Shown: piece by piece, positions 26,689 to 35,258 of the stretch
How positions within the stretch are numbered: position 1 is the first letter of the stretch
Layout of the letters: the number at the start of each line of letters is the position of its first letter
From: Micavibrio sp. UBA6147
GTDB taxonomy: Bacteria; Pseudomonadota; Alphaproteobacteria; Micavibrionales; UBA1664
Assembly: GCA_002423185.1 (NCBI GenBank)
Contig: DIUX01000002.1
Span: 815,947-879,946, forward strand
Length of the DNA stretch: 64,000 nt
Direction of reading: 5' to 3'
Program-made: the position numbers and the translations under genes
Notes under the pieces: generated by a model
Told to the model about the DNA's origin: nothing
Databases searched by the model: none
Seen by the model: the letters and a program-made list of their open reading frames with translations, nothing else

Positions 26689-27348
26689 CTAAATGCGCGG
26701 GTTCATAAAGCCCGCAAGCCCATTGAGGCTTCGGCTTTGCAGATAGATTTTGCCTTTGCCTTCCATGCGGGTGACGAATCCTTCGCCGCCGAAAAAGCTG
26801 CTGAACAACCCGCCCGCGAGTTGAAGCTTCATGGTCAGGGCGGGGTCATATCCGATGATGTGGTTATTATCGATCAGATATTCTCCATCAATGGTTTTTT
26901 CATAGATGTGCCCGTATCCGCCGAGCCATAAAATCCCCTTGCCCTGCGCCAAAATGCGGAACAATCCTTCGCCCGCAAACCACGACCGAAACCCCGCCCA
27001 ACGCACGGCAATTTTGACCCCCGTGGTGCGGCAAATAAACGCCCCCGGTTGAATGTAGATGCCGTTATCGTTCAATTTAATGGCTTTGATATCCCCAGGG
27101 GTGGCTTGGGTGAGGGTGAGGGTGCGCGGCTGGGCGTCTTTATTGTGGTAACGGTTGACGAAGAAACTCTCCCGCGCAAAGAATTTTTTGACGAGGCCGC
27201 CAAGGAACCCGCCATTGGTTTCGACCGAGTGGCTGATCCGCGGATCCATACTCGCCATAGCGTCGGATTCGGTGATGATGACATCGCCGGGTTCCAGTAA
27301 CAAATGGATATGGCTGAAAGACGGTGTGCCGTCGATTTTCTGTTTCAT
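26689..27348 (-). CDS. AIM24 family protein, paralogue 3
   Basis: 219 residues, single AIM24 domain: FFARESFFVNRY, GDIKAIKLND, WFAGEGLFRILAQG and FFGGEGFVTRMEG. Its ATG overlaps the stop of the upstream M48 protease gene by four bases (ATGA), showing translational coupling and so a likely shared function. Confidence 0.9.
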   Translation of the reverse strand: MKQKIDGTPSFSHIHLLLEPGDVIITESDAMASMDPRISHSVETNGGFLGGLVKKFFARESFFVNRYHNKDAQPRTLTLTQATPGDIKAIKLNDNGIYIQPGAFICRTTGVKIAVRWAGFRSWFAGEGLFRILAQGKGILWLGGYGHIYEKTIDGEYLIDNNHIIGYDPALTMKLQLAGGLFSSFFGGEGFVTRMEGKGKIYLQSRSLNGLAGFMNPRI

Positions 27349-28571
27349 CGTGTTTCCTTTTCTGTGGAGGAGTCTGCAGGGGAGTCTGGGGGCGTATCTT
27401 GTGTGGAAGGCGAAGGGGCAGAGCCATTGGCCGCGAGTTCTGCTACGCGTGCCTTAAAGGCGGCATAGTCAAAATCCTGTAATCCATTATTGCGTATCGC
27501 CAGCTTGTTTTGCGCCATCAGGGCGTCAAGCGCCGCGATCCGATCATCGGTCAAGGGATGGGTGCTGAATAAATTGGTGAGCGGCGAGTTCATCCCCTTA
27601 CGCAGGATGTTCTTGTCTTCTTCATCCTTCAACCGCATGAAAAAACGGTTGATCCCATCGGGATTCAAACCCGCTCGCACCATATAGTCATACCCCGCCG
27701 CATCGGCCTCATGCTCGTGCTGGCGCGAATATCCACGCGCCGAAAGGGTTTGCGCGTGATCGCCGACCATTGCTACAATATGGTTCGGGTCGCCCCCCAA
27801 TAAAAACAAAAACGCCCAAGTTCCAAGCCCGTGAAGAATATGCTTCATGGAGTGCCGCCCGTTAATATGCGCGGCCTCATGCGCCAAAACACCGAGCAAT
27901 TCTTCGGCGCTCTCGGTTTTTTCGATCAAGGCGGAATGGATAAGGATATGCCCGCCCGGAACCGCATAGGCGTTCATTTCATCGCTGTCGATAATGTGAA
28001 TATTATACGCAAAAGGCGGCGTGCGCGCGGCGGCGATAAGCGGCCCGGTCAAGCGCGCCACATCGGCGGCAAGGGCTTTGTCGTCAATGATGGAGTCTTC
28101 ATAGACTTTGATAAACAGGTCACCGACCACCATATCGGCTTCTTCGGGGATGCGGGCGACCACCCTGTCCACCAGCCAGTCCCGCTCAAAAAACACCAAA
28201 TACAGCGGCGCAAGCACCAAAAAAGCAACAAAAGCCAAGCTCAGCCTGCGCAAAGTCTTATGCCGTCCTTGGTCTTTTTTGAATTGCTGCGCCTGCGGGT
28301 GGTCGCGGAAGGCGGCTTGGCGAAAGAATGAAAAATCCGTGATGTCCAGCGTCACATCGGGGCGCGAAGGGTGGGTGACATAGGCATGCAAATTGGCCGC
28401 ACCGCCGAGCGTAATGGTGCATCCGTGAATGGATACCTCAACCTCTCGCGTGTCGTTGCGAAAGATCATGCGGTGTTCGGTGACGACCAATGTCCCGCTT
28501 TCGCGGCTTTGCGCGTCACGATTTTCAAGGATGATGCCGGCGCTATGGGGCATATATTGTACAAAGGCCAA
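27345..28571 (-). CDS. M48 family metalloprotease with an N-terminal beta domain
   Basis: 408 residues. Residues 1-100 are a small beta-rich domain found on some bacterial M48 proteases; one transmembrane helix lies at about 109-128; the M48 domain follows with the zinc motif H231-E-A-A-H235 and the EHEADAAGYDYM helix giving the third ligand. The tail is Ser/Pro/Thr-rich. First gene of a four-gene unit with three AIM24 genes. M48 members of this type are related to mitochondrial Oma1-like and BepA-like quality-control proteases; substrate unknown. Confidence 0.9.
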   Translation of the reverse strand: MAFVQYMPHSAGIILENRDAQSRESGTLVVTEHRMIFRNDTREVEVSIHGCTITLGGAANLHAYVTHPSRPDVTLDITDFSFFRQAAFRDHPQAQQFKKDQGRHKTLRRLSLAFVAFLVLAPLYLVFFERDWLVDRVVARIPEEADMVVGDLFIKVYEDSIIDDKALAADVARLTGPLIAAARTPPFAYNIHIIDSDEMNAYAVPGGHILIHSALIEKTESAEELLGVLAHEAAHINGRHSMKHILHGLGTWAFLFLLGGDPNHIVAMVGDHAQTLSARGYSRQHEHEADAAGYDYMVRAGLNPDGINRFFMRLKDEEDKNILRKGMNSPLTNLFSTHPLTDDRIAALDALMAQNKLAIRNNGLQDFDYAAFKARVAELAANGSAPSPSTQDTPPDSPADSSTEKETR

Positions 28572-28734
28572 TGGGAAAAGGTGAATGACAGTAATACAAG
28601 ACCCTCATTCTTGAAAGCCGAGCGGATTATACATGAAATTCACCCCCATACCAAGGCCACATAAGCCAGAAAAGCGCGGATTTTTGAAAATAAACGTCTT
28701 GCAACGGGCGGCAATTTACCCATACAATTTATGC

Positions 28735-29433
28735 ATGAATTTATATATGCGCATGTTATGGGTTTGGACAATGGCACAGTTTGCAAAGAAACTGGACGTT
28801 GCGACCGAAAAGTCTTCTCTCACGATGCGGGTCTTGCCGAATGACCTCGACATCAATGTTCACATGAATAACGGGCGGTATCTCACGATCATGGATTTGG
28901 GGCGCATGGACTTGATGATGCGTTCGGGCATGATGGGGCAGTCGCGGGAGAAGGGCTGGATGCCGGTGCTTGGCTCCGCCACTATTCGATACCGCCAACC
29001 ACTCAAACCGCTGCAAAAATTCACCCTCGAAAGCAGGATTTTAGGCTGGGAAGATAAATGGTTTTATATCGAACAAAAATTTATCGCGGCATCGGGCAAG
29101 AATAAAGGCAGCATCGCCGCCTATGCCGTGGTCAAGGGCGCATTCGTGAACGCCAAAACAGGCAAGGCCGAAAAAGTCGAAGCCGTCATGGACGCCATCG
29201 GATATACGGGCAAGAGCCCCGAAATACCGCTGCATATCCGCCATTACATAGCGGCGGAGGACACCTTACGCGCCGCGACAAGCGCACCGCCCAAACCGGA
29301 AAGCCACGCCCCCAATAACGATAATCAAAAGGGCGCAGCGAATAAACCTGCAGAAAAATTTGCAGACAAAGCCGCGGACAAACCGCAAGATGCCCGCAAG
29401 ACAGGCTCTTCCCCGCGCCCGCCCCGCCCGTAG
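28735..29433 (+). CDS. Acyl-CoA thioesterase-like hotdog protein (THEM6-type)
   Basis: 232 residues from the ATG at 28735; the in-frame ATG 102 bases upstream lies in the shared promoter region of the divergent protease. The DLDINVHMNNGRYL motif and the following GRMDLM helix are typical of thioesterase-family hotdog proteins related to THEM6 and 4-hydroxybenzoyl-CoA thioesterases. The last 60 residues are a Lys/Ala/Pro-rich low-complexity tail not part of the domain. Substrate unknown. Confidence 0.85.
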   Translation: MNLYMRMLWVWTMAQFAKKLDVATEKSSLTMRVLPNDLDINVHMNNGRYLTIMDLGRMDLMMRSGMMGQSREKGWMPVLGSATIRYRQPLKPLQKFTLESRILGWEDKWFYIEQKFIAASGKNKGSIAAYAVVKGAFVNAKTGKAEKVEAVMDAIGYTGKSPEIPLHIRHYIAAEDTLRAATSAPPKPESHAPNNDNQKGAANKPAEKFADKAADKPQDARKTGSSPRPPRP

Positions 29434-29556
29434 CGGCGGCTCATGAAGGTGGCCATAGCGGCGGATCATCGCGCCCCGCAAACAAAAACATGACATTTCA
29501 TGCAAAATGCACTACAAGCTGGACGGCTTGGGGTTTGCTCTGTTGCGTTCCCTTTA

Positions 29557-29584
29557 TTGACCACCCCGTTCCCTGTTGTAATAT
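29557..29584 (+). promoter_or_regulatory. Promoter of the rsmB-type gene
   Basis: TTGACC, 16 bases, TAATAT. The predicted transcript start lies within about 10 bases of the ATG at 29599, which supports that start over the upstream in-frame ATG at 29500 and implies a very short leader. Confidence 0.5.
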
Positions 29585-29598
29585 TAAAGAAAAAGCCC

Positions 29599-30912
29599 AT
29601 GAAACAATCCGCCCGCATCGAAACGACCATCTCCGTCTGGAACCATTTGATGGAGCATAGCACGCTCCCTATGGACAAATTCTGTGGCGATTTTTTCCGC
29701 AATAACCGGTTCATCGGCTCCAAAGACCGTGCTGATATTGCGGGGCGTTTATACGGCATGATGCGCCACTATGCGCGGCTTGGCTGGTGGCTTGATCGAT
29801 GCGGCCTTGACCGCGAAACGGGGCGGCATTGGGTTGTGGCATTTTTGGCGCTGGAAGGCGCCTATGGCGCGGCGCAAATTACTGATCTTTTCTGCGGCGA
29901 GCAATACGCACCAGCTGAATTGGATGATTTGGAGGCGAAGGCTCTCGCAACTCTGATCGGGCAATCCTTCACCCATCCAGACATGCCTGAAAATATCGCC
30001 CTTGAATGCCCCGATTGGGCGTATGACGGGATCAAGGCGTCACTGGGCGCGGATTTTGTCGATGAAATGACGGCAATGCAAACCCCCGCCACCCTTCATG
30101 TGCGCGTCAACACCATGAAACGCACCCGTGATGAAGCCAAGGCCAGCCTCAAAAAAGACGGTATTGAGACCGAAGACGGCGCCTTATCGCCCGTCGCTCT
30201 ACGCCTTCCCGCCTCGGTATATCTGAGCCAGACCGAAGCCTTCCGCAAGGGCTGGGTCGAAATTCAGGATGAGGGCTCACAAGTTCTCGCTTTGCTGTGC
30301 GGTGCGGCTCCGGGGATGCAAATTCTTGATTATTGCGCTGGCGGTGGCGGCAAGACCTTGGTGCTGGCCGACATGATGCGCGGCAAAGGCCGCATCGTGG
30401 CGATGGATTTGGACGCCAGACGCCTTGAGCGCGGCAAAAAACGCTACGTTAAAGCCGGCATCCATAATGTCGAGCTGCGCCCGCTGGACGATGAAAAGCA
30501 ACGCAAATGGCTCCGCCGTCAAAAAGATAAATTCGATTGCGTGTTGGTCGATGCCCCGTGCAGCGGTTCCGGCACATGGCGCCGCAACCCCGATTTACGC
30601 TGGCGCGGCGGCGCACCGTCACTGGATGAACTAATGGCAACGCAAGCCGAAATCCTCACCCGTGTTGCCGCCTATGTCAAACCGGGCGGGGCGCTGGTCT
30701 ACGCCACATGTTCGTTGCTCCCCCAAGAAAACGAAACACAAATCGCTAAATTCTTGGAATCGCACCCCGACTTCGCGGTCGAACCCGTATCCAAAATCCT
30801 CCCCGCCCTTGCCGCCGATGCCGGCATGCGCGGCGACGCCCTGAGCCTCAGCCCCCACCGCCACGGCACAGACGGCTTCTTCGCCTGCCGCCTCATCAAA
30901 CAAGCGGCTTAA
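29599..30912 (+). CDS. RsmB/NOP family rRNA cytosine-C5 methyltransferase
   Basis: 437 residues from 29599. An N-terminal helical domain (NusB-like position) leads into the Rossmann SAM domain: LDYCAGGGGKT (motif I), the DAPCSGSGTWRRNPD motif IV with one catalytic Cys, and YATCSLLPQEN motif VI with the second Cys. The two-Cys arrangement defines m5C RNA methyltransferases. The target is probably 16S rRNA as for RsmB, but RsmF-like specificity cannot be excluded. Two palindromic repeats follow directly. Confidence 0.9.
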   Translation: MKQSARIETTISVWNHLMEHSTLPMDKFCGDFFRNNRFIGSKDRADIAGRLYGMMRHYARLGWWLDRCGLDRETGRHWVVAFLALEGAYGAAQITDLFCGEQYAPAELDDLEAKALATLIGQSFTHPDMPENIALECPDWAYDGIKASLGADFVDEMTAMQTPATLHVRVNTMKRTRDEAKASLKKDGIETEDGALSPVALRLPASVYLSQTEAFRKGWVEIQDEGSQVLALLCGAAPGMQILDYCAGGGGKTLVLADMMRGKGRIVAMDLDARRLERGKKRYVKAGIHNVELRPLDDEKQRKWLRRQKDKFDCVLVDAPCSGSGTWRRNPDLRWRGGAPSLDELMATQAEILTRVAAYVKPGGALVYATCSLLPQENETQIAKFLESHPDFAVEPVSKILPALAADAGMRGDALSLSPHRHGTDGFFACRLIKQAA

Positions 30913-30916
30913 AAGT

Positions 30917-31009
30917 TATGGGGGGAACCGTCCCCCCATCCCCCACGATTCTCTTGGCACCGCGCCCCAAAACACCGCGGGTGTGGAGGGCGTTCCCCCC
31001 GCAAAAGAA
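30917..31009. repeat. Palindromic intergenic repeat, copy A
   Basis: About 93 bases: a TATGGGGGGA...TCCCCCCAT hairpin, a 35-base spacer, ACACCGCGGGTGT, and a second GGAGGGCGTTCCCCCC hairpin. It matches copy B at roughly nine of ten positions in the same orientation, and starts 5 bases after the methyltransferase stop codon. Confidence 0.85.
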
Positions 31010-31053
31010 AACTCCTGTTATTTTATTATTGAATTTATTGAAATTTAAAAAGA

Positions 31054-31148
31054 TATGGGGGGAAACGTCCCCCCATTCCCCGCGACTCTCTTGGCACTGC
31101 ACTCCAAAACCCCGCGGGTGTGGGGGGCGTTCCCCCCACATAAAAGAA
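31054..31148. repeat. Palindromic intergenic repeat, copy B
   Basis: About 95 bases, same order of hairpins and spacer as copy A, 45 A+T-rich bases away. It ends 13 bases before the rimK stop codon. Both G/C hairpins are kept by matched substitutions or left intact, suggesting the folded form matters. Confidence 0.85.
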
Positions 31149-31161
31149 ACCCGAAATAAAC

Positions 31162-32067
31162 TTACCCTTCCGCGCCCTTATTCTTGCGGTTCGGGGCGTT
31201 TTTCTCGATATGGTCGATCATTAATCCGGCGATGTCTTTGCCGGTGATGCCTTCGATGCCTTCAAGGCCGGGGGAGGAGTTGACCTCCAGCACTTTGGGG
31301 CCCGAGTTGGAGCGGATGATATCCACCCCTGCGACTCTGAGTGAGGCGGCCTTTGCGGCGGCGACGGACATTTTGCGCTCCTCAGGGGTGATTTTGACTT
31401 TGTGCGCCTTGCCGCCGAGATGGATATTGGCGCGGAATTCGCCAGGCTTGGCGCGGCGTTCCATGGCGGCGACGACTTTGTCGCCGATGACGAAGCACCG
31501 TAAATCTGCGCCCTTGGCCTCATGGATGAATTCCTGTACCAAAATATTGGCGTTGAGGCGTTTGAAGGCGTTGATGACGCTCTCGGCGGCGGAATCTGTT
31601 TCGGCGAGGACAACGCCTTTGCCTTGTGTGCCTTCGAGCAGCTTGATAACCAGTGGCGCGGAGCCGACCATACTGATGAGGTCTTTGGTGTCGAGCGGTG
31701 AGTTGGCGAAGCCTGTTTTGGGGATGTTGATGCCTTTACTGCTCAGCATCTGAAGACAGCGGAGCTTATCGCGGGATCGACCGATGGCGATGGATCCGTT
31801 GAGGCAATAGACGTTTTGCGCTTCGAATTGGCGCAGGACGGCGGTGCCATAGAATGTCATCGCGGGTTTGATGCGCGGGATAACGGCGTCAAAGCCTTTG
31901 AGAATTTGTCCGCCGCGATAATGAATTTCGGGGGCGCTGGCGGTGATGTCCATATAGCAGTTATGGATGCGGATGAAGTGCATCTCGTGACCCATAGCGC
32001 GTCCGGCCTCCATGAGGCGCTTATTGGAATAGAGCTTTGGGTTCGAGGCCAAAACGGCGATTTTCAT
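31162..32067 (-). CDS. rimK: Ribosomal protein S6--L-glutamate ligase RimK
   Basis: 301 residues, ATP-grasp fold: N-terminal MKIAVLASNPKLYSNKRL, the PLVIKLLEGTQGKGV nucleotide loop, and VLEVNSSPGLEGIE at the Mg2+ site. RimK adds Glu residues to the C-terminus of ribosomal protein S6, and family members can make poly-Glu. Downstream of the retropepsin-like rimB-type gene (53-base gap), a common partnership. Confidence 0.93.
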   Translation of the reverse strand: MKIAVLASNPKLYSNKRLMEAGRAMGHEMHFIRIHNCYMDITASAPEIHYRGGQILKGFDAVIPRIKPAMTFYGTAVLRQFEAQNVYCLNGSIAIGRSRDKLRCLQMLSSKGINIPKTGFANSPLDTKDLISMVGSAPLVIKLLEGTQGKGVVLAETDSAAESVINAFKRLNANILVQEFIHEAKGADLRCFVIGDKVVAAMERRAKPGEFRANIHLGGKAHKVKITPEERKMSVAAAKAASLRVAGVDIIRSNSGPKVLEVNSSPGLEGIEGITGKDIAGLMIDHIEKNAPNRKNKGAEG

Positions 32068-32120
32068 GGCAATATTTATCCTTACGCAAGAAGGGAACGT
32101 ATAACTTTAAGGCTCACGTC

Positions 32121-32678
32121 TTACTCTTTAATTGCGGTTGTGTAAAGCGCGGCGGCGTCCTTGATTTTCCCGAACAAGTGCGATTTGGCGGGATCAACAA
32201 TGAAACGGCCTTTTTTGAGGGTCTCGGAGCCGAGCAACATTCGAAACGTCATTTTATGGCGGCTGGTCAGGGTGATTTCGGCTTTAACGGTGCGTCCGCC
32301 AATGACGATGGCGGCTTCGATGACATAGCGCCGTTCTTTTTCGCCGTTAGAGCTGGTGACAAAGCGGCGGCTTCGCACGGGGGCTTCACAATGGCGAACA
32401 ATTTTTGTGTTGCGCTGGACGGGGTGAACGTCAAACCGGACATATTTTTTGCCGTCTTTGTCGAAGGGTTTGATGTTAAAGGCGTGCAGCGAGGCATTGA
32501 GCGCGCCGGTGTCGCTCTTGGCCTTGACGGCGGGCAAGTCTAGGCCGGGCATACTCACCCATTCTTCCCATCCGATCACGGCTTTTTGGGATCGTGTGGG
32601 TTTACGAGCGGGCTTGGCGTTGGCTGGCTTGGTGGCGGAAATGTCGGTGCTGTCCGTTGTCATTGTCCTGCTTGTCAT
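32121..32678 (-). CDS. RimK-associated retropepsin-like protease (ATP-dependent zinc protease family)
   Basis: 185 residues from the ATG at 32678; an alternative ATG at 32663 is as likely. The longer open frame is ruled out because it would begin inside the metE terminator. The AKSDTGALNASLHA segment carries the Asp-Thr-Gly-Ala of a retropepsin-like active site, and MLLGSETL is the matching C-terminal turn. Members next to rimK (RimB) trim the Glu tail added to S6 or regulate the ligase. The first 35 residues are a Lys/Ala-rich leader. Confidence 0.87.
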   Translation of the reverse strand: MTSRTMTTDSTDISATKPANAKPARKPTRSQKAVIGWEEWVSMPGLDLPAVKAKSDTGALNASLHAFNIKPFDKDGKKYVRFDVHPVQRNTKIVRHCEAPVRSRRFVTSSNGEKERRYVIEAAIVIGGRTVKAEITLTSRHKMTFRMLLGSETLKKGRFIVDPAKSHLFGKIKDAAALYTTAIKE

Positions 32679-32767
32679 ACTCAAGGTTTTTGAAGGGCGA
32701 ACCGCGTGGTGCGAAGTGAAGAGGCGGTTGCTGGAAGAATGCTTGTTGAATGGAAAAGTGAAAAAGA

Positions 32768-32813
32768 AAAAAACGCGAAGGGTGTATGGCACGGCGGCAC
32801 GATACGCCCTTCG
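32768..32813 (-). terminator. Strong terminator after metE
   Basis: On the minus strand CGAAGGGCGTAT / ATACACCCTTCG, a 12-base stem with one G-T pair, is followed by a long T-rich run (eight T, C, five T). Confidence 0.85.
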
Positions 32814-32824
32814 GGCATGATGTA

Positions 32825-35125
32825 TTATTCGGCGGCTTGGGTGGCTTTGGCCTTTGTCCGCATCGCTTTGGCGGCGTTGACCATGCGTTCAAGCGCGGGT
32901 TTGACCTCCGCCCAGCCACGGGTTTTCAGGCCGCAATCGGGATTGACCCAGATTTGTTCGGCAGGGACGAGGGCGCTGGCCTTTTCCAGCAACAACACCA
33001 TTTCGTCTTCGGACGGGATGCGCGGCGAGTGAATGTCATACACGCCGGGGCCGATTTCATTGGGGTATTTATAGTCAACGAAGGCGTCCAGAAGCTCCAT
33101 CTGCGAGCGCGATGTTTCAATCGAGATCACATCCGCATCCATCGCCCCGATCGAGGTGATGATGTCGTTGAACTCGGAATAACACATATGCGTGTGGATT
33201 TGCGTATCGTCGCTCACACATGCGGCGGACAAGCGGAACGCATCCACCGCCCATTTCAAATACGCATCCCAATCCTTGCGGCGCAGGGGAAGGCCCTCGC
33301 GGATGGCGGGTTCGTCAATTTGAATGACGGTGATGCCGGCTTTTTCAAGGTCGGCGACTTCGTCACGAATGGCGAGGGCGATTTGCTTGCATGTTTCGCT
33401 GCGCGGTTGGTCGTCGCGCACGAAAGACCATTGCAAAATCGTGATCGGGCCGGTGAGCATCCCCTTCATCGGGCGGTCGGTGAGGCTCTGGGCATAGGCC
33501 GACCATTGCACCGTCATCGGGGTGGGGCGCGATACATCGCCGTAAATAATCGGCGGCTTCACGCATCGTGATCCATAGGATTGCACCCATCCGTTGCTGC
33601 TGAAGGTAAAGCCGGAGAGTTGTTCACCGAAATATTCGACCATGTCGTTGCGTTCGGCCTCGCCATGAACAAGCACGTCCATGTCGATGTTTTCTTGGTA
33701 GCGCACGACGCTCTCGATCTCCAGCTTCATCGCGGATTCATAGGCGGCGGCATCAATCGTGCCGGCTTTGAAATCGGCGCGTGCCTTGCGAATAGCGGGG
33801 GTCTGCGGGAATGATCCGATCGTCGTGGTCGGGTAAAGCGGCAAATTAAGCGCCTTCACCTGTGCCTCACGCCGTTTCGCGAACGGGCTGCGGCGGTTCA
33901 GCATATCATCACTCACGGCCTTGGTGCGGGTTTTGACCGCTGGGCTGTGGATGAGGGTTGATGAACTGCGCGCTTCAACCGCCTTTTTGCTCAAGGCAAG
34001 GGCGGTGGATACGGCGTCGCGGCCTTTATCGGCACCGCTGGCAAGGGTTGCGATCTCGTCCAGTTTCTGGGTGGCGAAGGCGAGCCATTGACGGATTTGT
34101 GCATCCATCTTGCCTTCGGCGGCAAGGTCAACGGGGCTGTGCAGCAGTGAACAAGACGGCGCGACAACCACGCGGTCAGATCCAAGCGCCGCAACGGCTT
34201 TTTCCGCCATGCCAAGGGCTTTGTCAAGGTCGGTCGCCCAGATATTGCGCCCATCCACGAGGCCGAGCGACAACACAAGGGATTGCCCCTTGACGGCGCT
34301 CAACACGGCGTCAAGCTGTTGCGGCGCACGGCACAGATCAACATGCAATCCGGCAACGTCGAGGCCTGTGGCAACGGATAAATTATCGCCCAGCGCCTCA
34401 AAATAGGTCGCGAGCATAATCTTGAGGTTCGGCGCGGCCTGCGCTATCGCTTCATAGGTGGGGGCGAAGCTGTTTTTCGCGTCATCACACAAATCCATCA
34501 CGAGGCAAGGCTCATCAATCTGCACCCAATCCGCACCAAGGGCGGAGAGTTTTTTGAGGACTTCGCAATAAACGGGGAGGAGCTTGCCCAAAACTTCTTT
34601 CGGGTCAAAATTCTCATAGCGCGGCTTGGCAAGGTGAATAAACGATACAGGGCCGAGCAAGACAGGGCGGGTATGAATACCGGCGGCTTTGGCCTCCGAA
34701 AATTCGTCAAAAACTTTGCTGGAGGCGAGTTTGAAGCTCTGGCCTTTTTCAAGCTCCGGCACAAGGTAATGGTAATTCGTGTCGAACCATTTGGTCATTT
34801 CCATGGCGGTGACGCTGTCATTGCCACGTGCCATGGCGAAATATGTATCAAGGTCAACCTTATCGCCGCGAAAGGCATAACGCGACGGAACGCATCCAAC
34901 CAAAGCACACATGTCGAGAACTTGGTCATAGAAGGAAAAATCATTCGATGGAATATGGTGCAAACCAGCCTTTTTTTGCAAAGTCCAGTGGCGCAGGCGC
35001 AATTCCTTTGCGGTGTCCAACAACTCAGCCTGAGAAGATGTTTTTTTCCAGTAAGACTCGACCGCTTTTTTCAATTCGCGGTTTGCGCCGATGCGCGGAA
35101 AACCAAGATTACTCGCCAGTACCAT
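32825..35125 (-). CDS. metE: Cobalamin-independent methionine synthase
   Basis: 766 residues, full length. Transfers a methyl from 5-methyltetrahydropteroyl-triglutamate to homocysteine. N-terminal LGFPRIGANRELKKAVE and the C-terminal catalytic half with TTTIGSFPQT, the zinc ligands in the HTHMCYSEF block, the later Glu and the Cys of NPDCGLKTR are all present. AAGGAG lies nine bases before the ATG. metF lies upstream in the same direction, so the methyl donor and acceptor enzymes are linked. Confidence 0.97.
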   Translation of the reverse strand: MVLASNLGFPRIGANRELKKAVESYWKKTSSQAELLDTAKELRLRHWTLQKKAGLHHIPSNDFSFYDQVLDMCALVGCVPSRYAFRGDKVDLDTYFAMARGNDSVTAMEMTKWFDTNYHYLVPELEKGQSFKLASSKVFDEFSEAKAAGIHTRPVLLGPVSFIHLAKPRYENFDPKEVLGKLLPVYCEVLKKLSALGADWVQIDEPCLVMDLCDDAKNSFAPTYEAIAQAAPNLKIMLATYFEALGDNLSVATGLDVAGLHVDLCRAPQQLDAVLSAVKGQSLVLSLGLVDGRNIWATDLDKALGMAEKAVAALGSDRVVVAPSCSLLHSPVDLAAEGKMDAQIRQWLAFATQKLDEIATLASGADKGRDAVSTALALSKKAVEARSSSTLIHSPAVKTRTKAVSDDMLNRRSPFAKRREAQVKALNLPLYPTTTIGSFPQTPAIRKARADFKAGTIDAAAYESAMKLEIESVVRYQENIDMDVLVHGEAERNDMVEYFGEQLSGFTFSSNGWVQSYGSRCVKPPIIYGDVSRPTPMTVQWSAYAQSLTDRPMKGMLTGPITILQWSFVRDDQPRSETCKQIALAIRDEVADLEKAGITVIQIDEPAIREGLPLRRKDWDAYLKWAVDAFRLSAACVSDDTQIHTHMCYSEFNDIITSIGAMDADVISIETSRSQMELLDAFVDYKYPNEIGPGVYDIHSPRIPSEDEMVLLLEKASALVPAEQIWVNPDCGLKTRGWAEVKPALERMVNAAKAMRTKAKATQAAE

Positions 35126-35177
35126 CGATATATCACTCCTTCAGGGGTTGTATTTCCTTTATTGCGACAAGGACTTT

Positions 35178-35248
35178 ACCCTATTTCGGGCATAAGTTCT
35201 AGCCCAAAAGCCATGCATCACAAGCCTTTCAGGGTTGCGTGGCTTGTG
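35178..35248 (-). promoter_or_regulatory. Structured metF-metE spacer, possible riboswitch-like pseudoknot
   Basis: On the transcript strand a perfect 8-base stem, CACAAGCC/GGCTTGTG (35248-35241 with 35226-35219), encloses a 14-base loop containing ACCCT. That loop could pair with AGGGT at 35182-35178, after an inner GGGC/GCCC hairpin, giving an H-type pseudoknot about 50 bases before the metE start. SAM-II and SAM-V riboswitches are pseudoknots in this gene context, but the conserved SAM-II bases are not matched here. A simple attenuator or partial terminator is the main alternative. Confidence 0.35.
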
Positions 35249-35258
35249 CGATCCGTGT

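Noticed and set aside
30896..31141. Short frames across the palindromic repeats
   Set aside because: They translate the repeats themselves; no ribosome binding site and the two copies differ by substitutions unconcerned with the frame.
35178..35248. Calling the metF-metE spacer a SAM-II riboswitch
   Set aside because: The stem and possible pseudoknot fit the topology, but conserved SAM-II loop bases are not visible; left as a structured element.
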